64,000 nt of DNA from Cephalotus follicularis. Its lineage: Eukaryota > Streptophyta > Magnoliopsida > Oxalidales > Cephalotaceae. Position numbers and translations under genes: made by a program. The DNA lies in contig BDDD01001513.1 of assembly GCA_001972305.1 (NCBI GenBank), positions 330,451 to 394,450 of the forward strand, in the 5' to 3' direction. The stretch's first letter is position 1. Every line of letters begins with the position of its first letter. Shown piece after piece: positions 24,038-33,827 of this stretch. The notes beneath the pieces are model-generated. The model was not told the origin of the DNA. It searched no databases and saw only the letters and a program-made list of their open reading frames with translations.

Positions 24038-27000
24038 ATGTTGAGCAACTTTGGATCATGGAGAGTTTTGGCAGCGGGGATTGCAGGGTTTTTATTTGTT
24101 GTCATGCTCCTAATCTGTACTTCAGAGGGATTAAATCCTGAGGGGCAAGCCCTTCTAGAGCTTAAGAACATTCTTCATGATGAGTACGACTATCTGGAGA
24201 GCTGGAAATCCACTGATGAGACACCGTGTAGGTGGATAGGTGTGAACTGCACTTTAGATTATGAACCCGTGGTCATATCTCTTGACTTGATGTCGATGAA
24301 TCTTTCTGGAATTCTGAGCCCCAGTATTGGCACTTTGATCCACCTAAAGACCCTTCGTCTTGCTTACAACAAGTTTACGGGAAATATACCCAAGGAGATT
24401 GGAAACTGTTCAAGCTTAGAATTCCTTTTTTTGAACAATAATGAGTTAAGTGGGCAAATTCCTGCTGAATTCGGCAAGCTGTCCCTTTTAAAAAGTTTGA
24501 ATATTTGCAACAACAAGATCTCTGGTCCTCTGCCGGATGAGCTTGGGAACTTGTCTTTACTGGAAGAGATTGTGGCATACACCAACAATCTGACTGGGCC
24601 GTTGCCTCGTTCTATTGAAAATCTCAAGAATTTGAAAACATTCCGGGCAGGACAGAATGCAATTTCTGGTAGCATACCTGCAGAAATAAGTGGTTGTCAG
24701 AGCCTGAAAATGCTTGGTCTCGCCCAAAACGCTTTAGGAGGAGAGTTACCCAAAGAACTCGGAATGCTTGGAAACTTGACAGATCTAATCTTGTGGGATA
24801 ACCAACTCTCAGGATATATCCCAAAGGAGCTTGGTAATTGTACAATGCTCGACACTCTTGCTTTGTATGCCAATACTCTCGAGGGACCAATACCTGCAGA
24901 GATTGGGAATCTGAATTCTCTAACAAAATTGTACCTCTACAGGAATGAGTTGAATGGAACAATTCCTAGGGAAATTGGGAATCTATCTATGGCAACAGAA
25001 ATAGATTTCTCGGAGAACTATTTGACTGGCGAGATCCCCACCGAGTTCAGTAAAATAAAGGGTCTGCACTTACTCTACCTCTTTGAGAATCAGCTTACAG
25101 GTGTTATACCAAATGAGTTTAGTAGCTTGAGGAACTTGTCGAAGCTTGACCTGTCAATCAATAATCTCAGTGGTCCTATTCCATACGGGTTTCAATATTT
25201 GACTGAAATGATTCAGTTGCAGCTTTTTGACAACTCTCTGAGCGGCCCCATTCCTCAGGGGCTTGGACTTAAAAGCCTGCTTTGGGTGGTTGATTTTTCA
25301 GATAACTACCTAACGGGAAGAATACCTCCTCATCTTTGCCATCATTCTAACCTATTTTTGTTGAATCTTGAATCTAATAACCTATATGGAAACATTCCAG
25401 CCGGGATCATGAATTGCAAATCCTTGGTGCAACTTCGTCTAGTTGGAAACAGGCTTACGGGGAGCTTTCCATCAGACTTGTGCAAATTGGTAAATCTTTC
25501 TGCTATTGAACTGGACCAGAACAAGTTCAGTGGTCCAATTCCAGCTGAGATTCGCCACTGCCAGAAGTTACAAAGGCTTCAGATTGCAGACAATTTCTTT
25601 ACATCTGAGTTGCCCAAAGAGATAGGTAACCTGTCTCAACTTGTCATTTTGAATGTCTCATCCAATATTCTCACTGGACGGGTTCCACCTGAAATTGTCA
25701 ACTGCAAGATGCTCCAACGACTCGATCTCAGCCGGAATAGATTTGTGAATACATTACCAAATGAACTTGGAACCCTTTTGCAGCTTGAGCTTCTCATGCT
25801 TTCAGAAAATAAATTTTCTGGCAATATACCTGCAGCTTTAGGAAAACTTTCGCATTTGACTGAATTGCAGGTGGGTGGCAACTTATTTTCTGGTGGGATA
25901 CCTTCAGAGTTGGGCTCCCTTTCAAGCTTGCAGATTGCAATGAACCTCAGTTATAATAATCTGACTGGGAGAATACCTCCACAGCTTGGGAATCTTAATT
26001 TATTGGAATTCCTCATACTTAATAACAATCACCTGAGTGGTGAAATTCCCAGCACATTAGACAACCTGTCTAGTTTACTTGGGTGCAACTTCTCCTACAA
26101 TGAGCTAACTGGACCTTTACCTTCTGTGGCACTGTTTCAGAACATGGCCATCAGCAGCTTTTTTGGGAACAAAGGTCTTTGTGGTCGGCCTCTTGATGAT
26201 TGCAATGGATATTCATCTACCTCTTCCGTTTCATCTTTGCGAAATGTTGATGCTTCTCGCACTAGAATCATCACAGTTGTTGCAGCTGCTGTAGGCGGGG
26301 TGTCACTTATTCTAATTGTAATTATATTATATGCCATGAGACGTCCACTTGAGACAGTTGCTGCCCTGCGAGATAAGGAGATCTCATCTTCGGATTCAGA
26401 TATCTACTTCCCTCCAAAGGAGGGGTTTACTTTCCAAGATCTGGTTAAGGCTACAAAAAACTTCCATGACAGCTATGCTGTTGGAAGAGGAGCTTGTGGA
26501 ACAGTTTATAAGGCAGCCATGCATTCCGGGGAAACCATTGCTGTTAAAAAGCTGGCATCCAACAGGGAGGGGAGCAACATTGAGAACAGTTTCGAGGCGG
26601 AGATAAAAACTCTTGGAAAGATCAGGCATCGCAATATTGTGAAGCTTTATGGTTTTTGCTATCATCAGGGTTCCAATCTGCTTCTTTATGAGTACATGGA
26701 AAAGGGTAGCTTGGGCGAATTGCTTCATGGTCCTTCTTGCAGCTTGGAATGGCCAACTCGATTCATGATTGCTCTTGGAGCTGCTGAAGGTCTTGCATAT
26801 TTGCATCATGACTGCAGACCAAGGATTATTCACCGTGATATTAAGTCCAATAATATTCTACTTGATGACAATTTTGAAGCCCATGTTGGTGATTTTGGTT
26901 TGGCAAAAGTGATTGACATGCCGCAATCTAAATCAATGTCAGCTGTTGCTGGATCATATGGGTACATTGCCCCTGGTAAGCCTACTTTATGGCCCTTGTG

Positions 27001-27877
27001 GATTCACTTACGTAGTTACTATCCACCAATATTACTATGAATAAAATACTTCTGAAATGATTCTTTATTTGGTTCAGTATAAAAAATATTTTGACCATAC
27101 ACAGGATTTATTTTTCTGCTTTATAATTTACAATTTCGTAGTGTTTGCCTCGAAATTAACATCTTCTGCTCTAAATCATGACATCGAGGGTCACATTTGT
27201 TAGCTTAATTTGTAATATAATATAGTTTTGGCAAGCTTTTTGTTTAAATTTCTTTTTTCTAACAAATATGAAAAAGCTTTAAATTTCCTTTGTTACATTT
27301 GATATTAGTACGCATGCCTGAAGCTAATTGTTTTTTAGTTTTGCCTATGATGTTATATATTAATCATGGAGTAAACCATAGAATTGTTCTTTGTTTGAAA
27401 AAAAAAAAGAGAAAAGAAAAGACGAGAGATTAGAAAATGTAGAATGTTTATCTTGAAATAAGGTTTGTCTGCCTGCCTGACATTTTTTTTATGGCAGAGT
27501 ATGCATACACTATGAAGGTAACAGAAAAATGTGACATCTATAGCTATGGGGTTGTTCTATTGGAGTTGCTAACTGGAAGAACTCCTGTACAACCACTAGA
27601 TCAAGGAGGTGATCTTGTAAATTGGGTGAGACATTACATCAGGGACAACACATTGGATTCTGGGTTACTTGATGCTCGACTAAATCTTGGAGATCAAAGT
27701 ATTATTGATCATATGATTACTGTCTTAAAAGTTGCTTTAATGTGTACAAGCATGTCCCCTTTTGACCGGCCATCGATGCGGGAAGTTGTGTTAATGCTTG
27801 TAGAGTCTAATGTGCGACAAGGAAGCTTCATTTCTTCTCCAACTTATGAGCTTCCTTTGAATGATGTTGCCTCATGA
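24038..27877 (+). CDS. LRR receptor-like serine/threonine kinase, subfamily XI type (At5g63930/At2g33170-like), two exons
   Basis: Exon 1 is 24038-26975, the intron 26976-27497 (GT..AG, splitting the Glu codon of the kinase APE motif), exon 2 27498-27877. The product is about 1,105 residues, the usual family length. In order: signal peptide (1-31), N-terminal cap with a CRWIGVNC cysteine pair, about 26 extracellular LRRs (roughly 80-700), one membrane helix (about 744-767), and a kinase from about 797. The kinase has glycine loop GRGACG (816-821), catalytic Lys 837, HRD 932-934 (RD type), DFG 952-954 and APE 978-980. It should sit in the plasma membrane, sense an extracellular ligand and phosphorylate Ser/Thr. 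The ligand cannot be told from sequence. The ATG at 24038 is the first in-frame start before the signal peptide. No disabling change is seen. Confidence 0.95.
26976..27497 (+). other. Intron of the receptor kinase gene
   Basis: Starts GTAAGC and ends TTTTTTATGGCAG, 522 bp, T-rich. Removing it joins GCC CCT G to AG TAT GCA TAC and restores the APEYAYT kinase motif. Confidence 0.93.
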
Positions 27878-28283
27878 CAGTAGCTGACCGTTTCGCCGGT
27901 TTCAATAACTGAAGATTTTTTTGTGTCGATTCTTCCTCCTTTTATTTGACAGTTTAACAATATTATCATGTGCATTTTTTCCAATAGAAAAAAAAATAAT
28001 TATATCCTACTCTCCTTTTCTTTATGTCCTTCTCAAATAACAACAGTCTAGCAACATTATTTTACATTATGTAGTATCATGTACTTGTATTTTGGAGGTC
28101 CTAATGTTTATCAATGATCATGTTATGTGTCATCTCTTGAGTTAATAGTTGTTCATCTTAAGACTCTACAAACAGATGCAATTGCTAAAAGAATAATAGA
28201 GACTGCACCAACTGTAGTCATAATGGTCGCGTAAATCCTAGTTGTTAATAGTGTAACGTAGATGTATGGTAAATGAGTTGTCA
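27878..28283 (+). other. 3' UTR and downstream flank of the kinase gene
   Basis: AT-rich sequence with TTATTT and AATAGAAAAA stretches near 27985. No further gene. It ends at the TSD of the Pack-MULE. Confidence 0.5.
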
Positions 28284-28292
28284 AAAATATTA

Positions 28293-28353
28293 GGGTAAAT
28301 TACACAAAAACACTCGAGTTTTATTTCTGTTGACATTTTAACACCTGAAGATT
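28293..28353 (+). repeat. Left TIR of Pack-MULE 1
   Basis: Inverted copy of 29446-29506, about 90 percent identical, starting GGGTAAATTACAC. Weaker similarity may continue inward. Confidence 0.9.
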
Positions 28354-28569
28354 CAAAACAGAAACTTTGACACTTATGATGTTGTTTGGTAGACAGTTAA
28401 ACATCTGTCATTAATCTGCTGTTAGTTGATCCGTTAGTTTTATACCGTTACGTCAGCATTATATTAATAATATTTTGTTTATACCAAAATTAACCCTTCA
28501 ACTCATCTCCTCTGCAAACACCACCACCACCATGGATAACGAATTGAAAATTTTTTTTTTTTTCTTTCT

Positions 28570-28938
28570 CTCTTGTCTCTCTATCACCGGGAGGTATGGG
28601 AAGGGATGGGGTTGGGGGGCTGGCGGCAAGAGCAAGAGCCCCCACCAGCGGGGAGGGGGAAAAGTGGGCCTGACCAGGCGTCAAAGGGGAGACCAAAGGA
28701 GGGCGAGGAGGAACCTCAGCCAAAAGAGGAGGCTGATAGGGGGGGAGCTCGCTGAGCCAATTCCACAAACACTTGGTGGGCGTTTGAGGAATGCTTCAAG
28801 CGGGAGAGGAGGGGAACAGGGTGGGGAGCCCGTGGGAGACAGTACCTGCAGGCAGCAAACCACCACAAAGTTCGTTACCTGAGTGCGCTACAGGGAGAGC
28901 CGCCACAGAGGCGAGCAGAAGAGGAAGCGGGACTGAAT
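28570..28938. other. GC-rich block inside Pack-MULE 1, origin unknown
   Basis: Much more GC-rich than its AT-rich surroundings. The minus strand reads as a Pro/Leu-rich stretch (28768-28490) without a recognisable domain; the plus strand is Gly/Arg-rich. Probably a second captured genomic piece, but I do not recognise the source. Confidence 0.5.
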
Positions 28939-28952
28939 GATATGTAAGAAAT
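28939..28952 (+). repeat. 14-bp inverted repeat, left copy, flanking the LWD fragment
   Basis: GATATGTAAGAAAT, a perfect inverted copy of 29349-29362. It lies 5 bp outside the LWD homology. Confidence 0.9.
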
Positions 28953-28957
28953 TTAAA

Positions 28958-29347
28958 CCAATCAGGCTGAGAAGAAGACCACTGCAACTGCTGGATTTCG
29001 GCACCCGCAGTGTAAGCCAGAATGGGGTCCAACCCACTTTCCACAAGCTGTTCCATGGACGAAAAATCCCAAATCAAAGCCTGCGAATCATCCCCAACAG
29101 TGCAGATATGGCAAGAGCTATGAGGAGCCCAAGCAATGGCGTTGACACTAGCCTGCTGCCTCTGCAACTCAACCACAGGGAGAGTGGGGAAGCGGATATC
29201 AAGCACAAGAACCTTGGCAGTGTCCATGATGATGGTGGCCATGTACCTAGGGTCCTGCTTGTTCCAGCCCAAACGAACCAAAGGGGTATCAGGCTCAAAG
29301 CTCTCGTAGATAATGGTGGAGTGCTCCTTATCGCGTAGATCAAAGAC
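28958..29347 (-). pseudogene. Captured fragment of an LWD/AN11-type WD40 gene (130 codons, open)
   Basis: Reading leftward from 29347, 130 uninterrupted codons match the C-terminal half of plant LIGHT-REGULATED WD / AN11 proteins. They start at [16 protein letters not shown], continue through [34 protein letters not shown] and [20 protein letters not shown], and end at [10 protein letters not shown]. In Arabidopsis these nuclear/cytoplasmic WD40 scaffolds act in the circadian clock and related MYB-bHLH-type complexes. The start and end of the parent gene are missing, and the frame runs into unrelated sequence on both sides. No stop or frameshift lies within the homologous part, so capture may be recent. 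It could yield an antisense RNA or small RNAs against the parent gene; that is inference. Confidence 0.88.
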
Positions 29348-29348
29348 C

Positions 29349-29362
29349 ATTTCTTACATATC
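29349..29362 (-). repeat. 14-bp inverted repeat, right copy, flanking the LWD fragment
   Basis: ATTTCTTACATATC, a perfect inverted copy of 28939-28952. It begins 1 bp outside the LWD homology. Confidence 0.9.
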
Positions 29363-29445
29363 TTACTTTTGGTTATAAAGGTAGTATTGTATTTTGCAAT
29401 TTCCGTTAACAATGTTAATAATGAGGTGTGACTTTGTCATTTTGT

Positions 29446-29506
29446 AATCTTCAGGTGCTAAAGTGTCAACGGAGATAAAACTCAGGTGTTTTTGTGTAAT
29501 TTACCC
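29446..29506 (-). repeat. Right TIR of Pack-MULE 1
   Basis: Inverted copy of 28293-28353. Confidence 0.9.
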
Positions 29507-29895
29507 AAAATATTAAGGTAAAATACAAAAAATATTTCGAGGTTTAGACGTAATAATACTTATCACTATCTAGTTTTAAATATTACATATACTTCATTGA
29601 AAATTATTTTCCGTTAATAGCGTTAGTATTTAGTGTTAAATTTTTTTATTTGTCCAAAATACCCTTGTACCTGACTTCTCCACTCTATTCTCTATCTTTT
29701 TCTTTTTTTTCTTTTCTACTAATCATTTTCTATTTTCCTCGTCAATAATTTCCAATCACATAATAACACCTGAAAGCACATTCAATTCAATGGAGATCCA
29801 AAAAAATCAATCATATATGTTCAAGGTGTCAACACCTTTTTTGTAAAAGATTAACAGTAGTATATTAAAGCAAAGGGTCTGATAGCTGCAGCAAG

Positions 29896-30189
29896 ATGAA
29901 TGATCTATTCTCCAATTCGTTGAAGAAGTACTCTGACCTGAAGCAGCAGGCATACATGGACGACATGGAAGTCGGGGGGGAGAGTGTTAATCTCGACAAA
30001 TTCTTTGAGATTGTCGAGAATGTGAAAGAAGACATGAAAACCGTCGAGAGTCTATACAAGAAATTACAAGAAGCCAATGCAGAGAGCAAAGTTGTCCACA
30101 ATGCCAAAACCATGAAGGATCTCCATGCACGCATGGACAATGATGTCGAACAAGTCCTGAAACGAGTCAAATTTTCTTCATCGTTGTAG
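29896..30189 (+). pseudogene. SYP124/SYP12-type syntaxin N-terminal fragment (97 codons)
   Basis: Begins at an ATG and reads [19 protein letters not shown], then [17 protein letters not shown] and [16 protein letters not shown] up to LKRVK. This is the start of the Habc helical domain of plasma-membrane Qa-SNAREs, closest in pattern to the pollen-type SYP124/125 group. After LKRVK the sequence departs from the family and stops (TAG at 30187-30189). The rest of the Habc domain, the SNARE helix and the membrane anchor are absent (full proteins are about 300 residues). The break may be an exon end or the capture boundary. It could be translated as a short helical peptide, but it lacks what membrane fusion requires. 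Confidence 0.85.
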
Positions 30190-30247
30190 TTGTTGTCAAC
30201 ATTGATTCATGTTTTAGGTTGTGGTTTGCCACCCATCAATGTCATCA

Positions 30248-30397
30248 AGGAACAAAAGTCAGAGAATGTTTTTCATTCATTGGCTGTCAACATCGATTTC
30301 ATGGAGGAGATTTTTAATCATAGTTAAGATTAAGTATCAAAATAAAGGAACAAAATCCAGAGAATGATTTTTATTCATTGGCTGTCAACATTGATTT
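30248..30397. repeat. About 100-bp tandem duplication, second copy split by the copia element
   Basis: A block starting GGAACAAAAGTCAGAGAATG (about 30249) is repeated from about 30348 (GGAACAAAATCCAGAGAATG). The second copy is interrupted at 30397 by the copia insertion and continues at 35661-35705 (TATGAAGGAGATTTTCAATT). The copies differ by several substitutions. Confidence 0.8.
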
Positions 30398-31044
30398 TGT
30401 TGTAAAAACTAGCCTCGAAAACTCTAACAACCTAATAGCAAAGTTTAATCAAGCAAATACACACAAGACACTAAAAATAAATCGACACAAGATTTACGCG
30501 GTTCGATCAATGTGATCTACGTCCACGGGCAGAGGTGATATGGTTCTTTCACTATGTAAATATGAGATTACAATGAGTTGCCCACAAACCCTTAGCCCTT
30601 GTTACACCCAGAAAGACCCACTCTCTAGTGCAAAATCGGCTGACGGCTGCTATCTCTCCTGTTGCTCTCTTACTTTTGACATAAGGAAAACTTCCCTATT
30701 TATACAAGTCGCTGGGCAGTCGGCTGGACATAAAATCCAGTCGACTGTCTCTCCAAAGCAATCGACTGTCTCCCGAGGCAGCTGACTATTTTTGTTAAAC
30801 GGATTTCCCAAGTCGCGTCGACAGTCGGCTGTTATCAGACACCAGCCAACTGTCAAGATAATCCAGTCGACTGTCCAACCTTGACAACCGACTAGATACT
30901 GCAGATTGCAAATAGATCCAGACCCTGCATTCAGTTGGTTGCCCATCCTTGGCAGCTGACTGCCCATCCAATCCAATCGACTGTCCAACCTTGACAACCG
31001 ATTGGATTCGGCAGAAATGCAGAAAATTTTAGCCAAACTCAACA
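30398..31044 (-). repeat. 3' LTR of the copia element (647 bp)
   Basis: Matches 35120-35655 but has about 110 bp more, all of it an added block of CAGTCGACTG-type motifs near 30890-31010. A TATA box in LTR orientation (TATAAATA) is at 30697-30704, with the motif cluster just upstream of it. Confidence 0.93.
30712..31010. repeat. CAGTCGACTG motif cluster in the copia 3' LTR
   Basis: About twelve variants of CAGTCGGCTG, CAGTCGACTG, CAATCGACTG, CAGCTGACT and CAACCGACT in 300 bp, upstream of the LTR TATA box. A shorter set is at 35437-35620 in the other LTR. Confidence 0.85.
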
Positions 31045-31123
31045 AATCTCCACCTTGGATCAAATTTTCTCCAACATTCACATCAGCTACTTCACATCTT
31101 TCACCTCTGCCATCCCTAAGAGC

Positions 31124-31645
31124 TTATCTACAACATCCAATTAAGTGCAAGCAAAGCTTGAACTTAATTCCAGGAACCGGTTTAGTCAACATATCTTTTG
31201 GATTCTCGGTTGTGGCTATTTTCTGAACTGTAATTTCACCTCCTTCGATAACATCCCGAATGAAGTGATATCTGACACTGATGTGTTTGGTTCTCTCATG
31301 AATCATCTGATTCTTACTCAAATGAATGGCACTTTGGCTATCACAATACACCGTCGAAACCTGCTGTATTAAACCAAGACTACCAACCAAACCATGCAAC
31401 CAAATAGCTTCTTTCACTGCCTCAGTCAATGCCATGTATTCCCCCTCCGTCGTCGACAAGGCCACTGTTGGTTGCAAAGTTGCCTTCCAACTAACCGCAC
31501 AGCCTGACAAAGTGAAAACATATCCCGTGAGGGATCTCCGCTTATCCATGTCACCCGCATAATCAGAATCCGAATAGCCCACAACATCCATGCTAGCAAC
31601 TCCACCGCTGCCATAGACTAACCCGACATCTGTAGAACCTCTCAA
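31124..31645 (-). pseudogene. Copia RNase H (broken)
   Basis: Contains the Ty1/copia RNase H signature GYSDSDYAGDMDKRRSLTGY, then LSTTEGEYMALTEAVKEAIWL and the C-terminal DNPKDMLTK-type end. It is in a different frame from the upstream RT segment because of a shift near 31650. Confidence 0.9.
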
Positions 31646-31673
31646 AGTATCTCATTATCCATTTCACAGCATC

Positions 31674-32845
31674 CTAGTGAGCTTCACTCAGATTAACCAT
31701 ATATCTGTTAACCACACTCACAACATGTGAAATATCTGGCCTAGTGCACACCATGGCATACATCGGACTACCAACCGCACTAGCATATGGAACACGAGAC
31801 ATGTGCTCCACCTCAACCTCAGTCTTCGGCGACAGTGAATCTGACAACTTGAAATTTCCAGCCAACGGAGTACTTATTGGTTTAGACTTTTCCATCCCAA
31901 ACCTCTCAAGCACTTTCTCGATATACTTTCCTTGAGATACATATAACCATCTAGCTTAACGATCCTTTTGAATCTCCATCCCCAATATCTTCTTGGTTGC
32001 GCCCAAATCCTTCATTTCAAATTCACTACTTAACTGAGCCTTCAATGTGTTGATCTCGAATTTATCCTTCGACGCAATCAACATGTCATCAACATATAAC
32101 AACAGATACACAAAAGAACCATCCGGGAGTTTCTTTAAGTACACACAGCTATCATACTCACATCGACAATAACTGTTCTTGATCATAAAAGTATCAAACA
32201 TTTTATACCACTGTCTAGGAGATTGCTTCAATCCACACAAGGATTTCTTCAGTAGCACATATGATCTTCTTTCCCCGAAAAATGATAACCCCCTGGCTGA
32301 GAGATGTAAATCTGTTCATCTAACTCACCATGTAAGACTGCTATCTTGACATCCGATTGCTCAAGCTCCAAGTCTTGACAAGCAACCATAGCGAGTAACA
32401 CGCGTATCGAGCTATGCTTCACAACTGGAGAAAATACTTCATGAAAGTCCATTCCCTCCTTCTGAGTAAAACCCTTAGCTACTAACCGTGCCTTGAACCT
32501 CTTTACCTCAATCCCCGGTATACCTTCCTTTTTCTTGAAGATCCACTTACAACCTACAACCCGTTTACCCTTAGGTAGCTTTACTAACTCCCAAGTCTTG
32601 TTCTTTTCAAGAGATTGAATTTCTTCATTCATAACAGTTACCCACTCCGCTGATTCTTTGCTTTTCACTGCTTCCTTATAAGTGGACGGTTCCCCTCCTT
32701 CAACACTTTCAGCGACTGACAAAGCAATGGCTACTGTGTCTGCATGACTGTATCTTAGTGGTGGTCTAATCTGCCTCCTCTCTCTGCCTCTAGCAATACT
32801 GTACTGTTGCTCCTGAATTGCTCCATCTTCATCCTGATCTTGCAA
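31674..32845 (-). pseudogene. Copia reverse transcriptase (broken)
   Basis: 32845-32249 holds the RT N-terminal part (WVTVMNEEIQSLEKNKTWELV, VGCKWIFKKK, RLVAKGFTQKEG). After a one-base shift near 32255, 32258-31956 continues with SLCGLKQSPRQWYK and the catalytic YVDDMLIAS. The thumb/connection part is in 31913-31674. Stops near 31957 and 31675 add to the damage. Confidence 0.92.
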
Positions 32846-32903
32846 TTCGATTTGAGTTGACTGACTGGAAGAAGCTTCATCTTCCCTTCTCGGAGCTTCT
32901 AGA

Positions 32904-33824
32904 CTAAAGCTCCACCTGTTTCTCTAAACCAAGGTCTTTCTCACCATTCTCAACAAACTTCTCCTTCTGGTTGACCATAGCAAACTCATCAAATGTCACA
33001 TCTCTGCTAATAAGAAATTTTGGCGACTTGGGGTCTTCAATGCACCACAACCAATACCCTTTCACCCCATCTGCATACCCTAGAAATATCCACTTCTTTG
33101 CCCTCGGCTCAAGTTTACCTTCATTCACGTGAGCATAAGCAGGACAGCCAAATACTTTCAACCCAGAATAATCACCCGCGATACCTGACCATACCTCCTG
33201 CGGAGTCTGTAACTCAATGACTGTTGATGGAGACCTATTTACCAGGTAAGCTGCTGTATGAACTGCCTCAGCCCAATACTTCTTCGAGAGACCACCATTA
33301 GAAAGCATGCAGCGAGCTCTTTCTAATAACATTCTATTCATCCGTTCCGCAACTCCATTATATTGTGGTGTTTTTCGTATAGTGTGGTGTCTCACTATAC
33401 CTTCATCCTTGCAGAATTTGTCAAATTCCCCCAAGCAGTACTTCGAACCATTGTCAGTCCGTAGAGTCTTGACCACTCTTCTTGTTTTTTTCTCTACCAT
33501 GGTTTTTCACTGCTTGAACTTGACAAACGCCTCATCCTTACTCTTCAGAAAATATGTCCAGACCTTTCTAGAGTAGTCATCAATCAAGGTCATCAAATAT
33601 CGCCTTCCTCCAAGTGACACCTGTGAAGAGGGACCCCAAAGATCAGAATGAATATAATCCAAAATACCCTTGGTCTTGTGAATGACTGTACTGAATTTCA
33701 CCCTACACTGTTTTCCATACACACAATGCTCACAGAAATCCAGTTTCCCTAACTTCACTCCAACTAGCAAACCCTTCTTGGACAGAATTTGCAACCCTCT
33801 CTCACTCATATGCCCCAGACGCAT
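32904..33824 (-). pseudogene. Copia integrase (broken)
   Basis: 33824-33507 carries the HHCC-type zinc region (RLGHMSERG, then [14 protein letters not shown]) and the first catalytic Asp in the DLWGPS segment. 33500-32904 carries LRTDNGSKYC and the YNGVAERMNR segment with the catalytic Glu, followed by WAEAVHTAAYLVNRSPS. The pieces are in one frame but separated by a Trp-to-TGA change near 33503. Confidence 0.92.
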
Positions 33825-33827
33825 ATG

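Larger units (their letters stand above)
28293..29506. mobile_element. Pack-MULE 1 (1,214 bp) with 9-bp TSD, carrying an LWD/AN11 fragment
   Basis: Perfect 9-bp direct repeats AAAATATTA (28284-28292 and 29507-29515) flank an element with long terminal inverted repeats. 28293-28353 matches the reverse complement of 29446-29506 with 6 mismatches in 61, all transitions. The termini read GGGTAAATTACACAAAAACA. Inside is a fragment of a host WD40 gene and a GC-rich block of unknown origin. There is no transposase, so it depends on a MULE elsewhere. This is the textbook arrangement of a Pack-MULE. Confidence 0.9.

Noticed and set aside
26976..27040. Receptor kinase ending at the stop inside the first segment (27040)
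   Set aside because: Reading through the donor site gives a truncated kinase lacking the APE motif. Splicing at 26976/27498 restores the complete domain.
28475..28882. 135-codon plus-strand frame starting near a CACCACCACC tract
   Set aside because: Gly/Arg-rich composition from the GC-rich block in the Pack-MULE. It spans element sequence and has no homology pattern.
29896..30189. SYP124-like frame as a functional syntaxin gene
   Set aside because: It lacks two thirds of the protein, including the SNARE helix and membrane anchor, and sits inside a Mutator-type element.
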